From Marivivens sp. (GTDB lineage Bacteria > Pseudomonadota > Alphaproteobacteria > Rhodobacterales > Rhodobacteraceae), in NCBI GenBank assembly GCA_023254495.1, contig JALRLK010000113.1:1-37483 (forward strand): a stretch of DNA of 37,483 nucleotides. The letters run 5' to 3'. The notes beneath the pieces were generated by a model. It was not told the origin of the DNA. It ran no database searches and saw nothing but the letters and a program-made list of their open reading frames with translations. This document shows, one piece after another, positions 37,471-37,483 of the stretch (position 1 is its first letter; each line of letters opens with the position of its first letter). A program made the position numbers and the translations under genes.

Positions 37471-37483
37471 CGGCGGGCCATGT

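Overview
The window looks like a chromosomal segment of an alphaproteobacterium of the order Rhodobacterales. The evidence is the high GC content, a Rhodobacter capsulatus-type split xanthine dehydrogenase (xdhA, xdhB, xdhC), homospermidine synthase, a B12-dependent class II ribonucleotide reductase, short HisG paired with HisZ, the families DUF1489 and DUF2125, a Rhodobacterales-type Hint protein, and an F1-only atp operon without F0 genes. I see no tRNA, rRNA, CRISPR, IS element or prophage. This is mostly core genome.

Positions 1-8607 (minus strand) hold one tightly packed operon: xdhA, xdhB, xdhC, ABC ATPase, two permeases and a BMP-family binding protein that runs off the left edge. Overlapping reading frames join the purine hydroxylase to the importer, which suggests uptake of a purine or nucleoside feeding xanthine oxidation. 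An AT-rich divergent promoter region with an operator-like inverted repeat separates this operon from dnaE (8892-12395, plus). slyX follows on the minus strand, then a translationally coupled histidine cluster hisS-hisZ-hisG (12752-16013), a DUF1489 gene and nrdJ (16586-18865).

The middle region (18866-24508) holds a Hint-domain gene whose apparent native start is cut by an in-frame amber codon, rpsD with a clear sigma-70 promoter and terminator, homospermidine synthase, and the overlapping pair hisC-tyrC. It is followed by a DUF2125 protein (minus), a ChaC-like cyclotransferase, and a two-gene unit at 26156-29508. That unit encodes an ExbB/TolQ/MotA-like channel protein and a 726-residue MotB/OmpA-like partner with a very long coiled coil. 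It is the least understood system in the window.

The right part (29557-37483) carries clpA and gloB (minus), an atypical methyltransferase-like gene, and the F1 ATP synthase operon atpH-atpA-atpG-atpD. The atpD sequence is normal for about 125 codons and then switches abruptly at about 37324 to unrelated sequence. This is either an assembly or contig-end chimera or a genuine rearrangement. The final 160 bases contain the C-terminal end of a different, unidentified reading frame.
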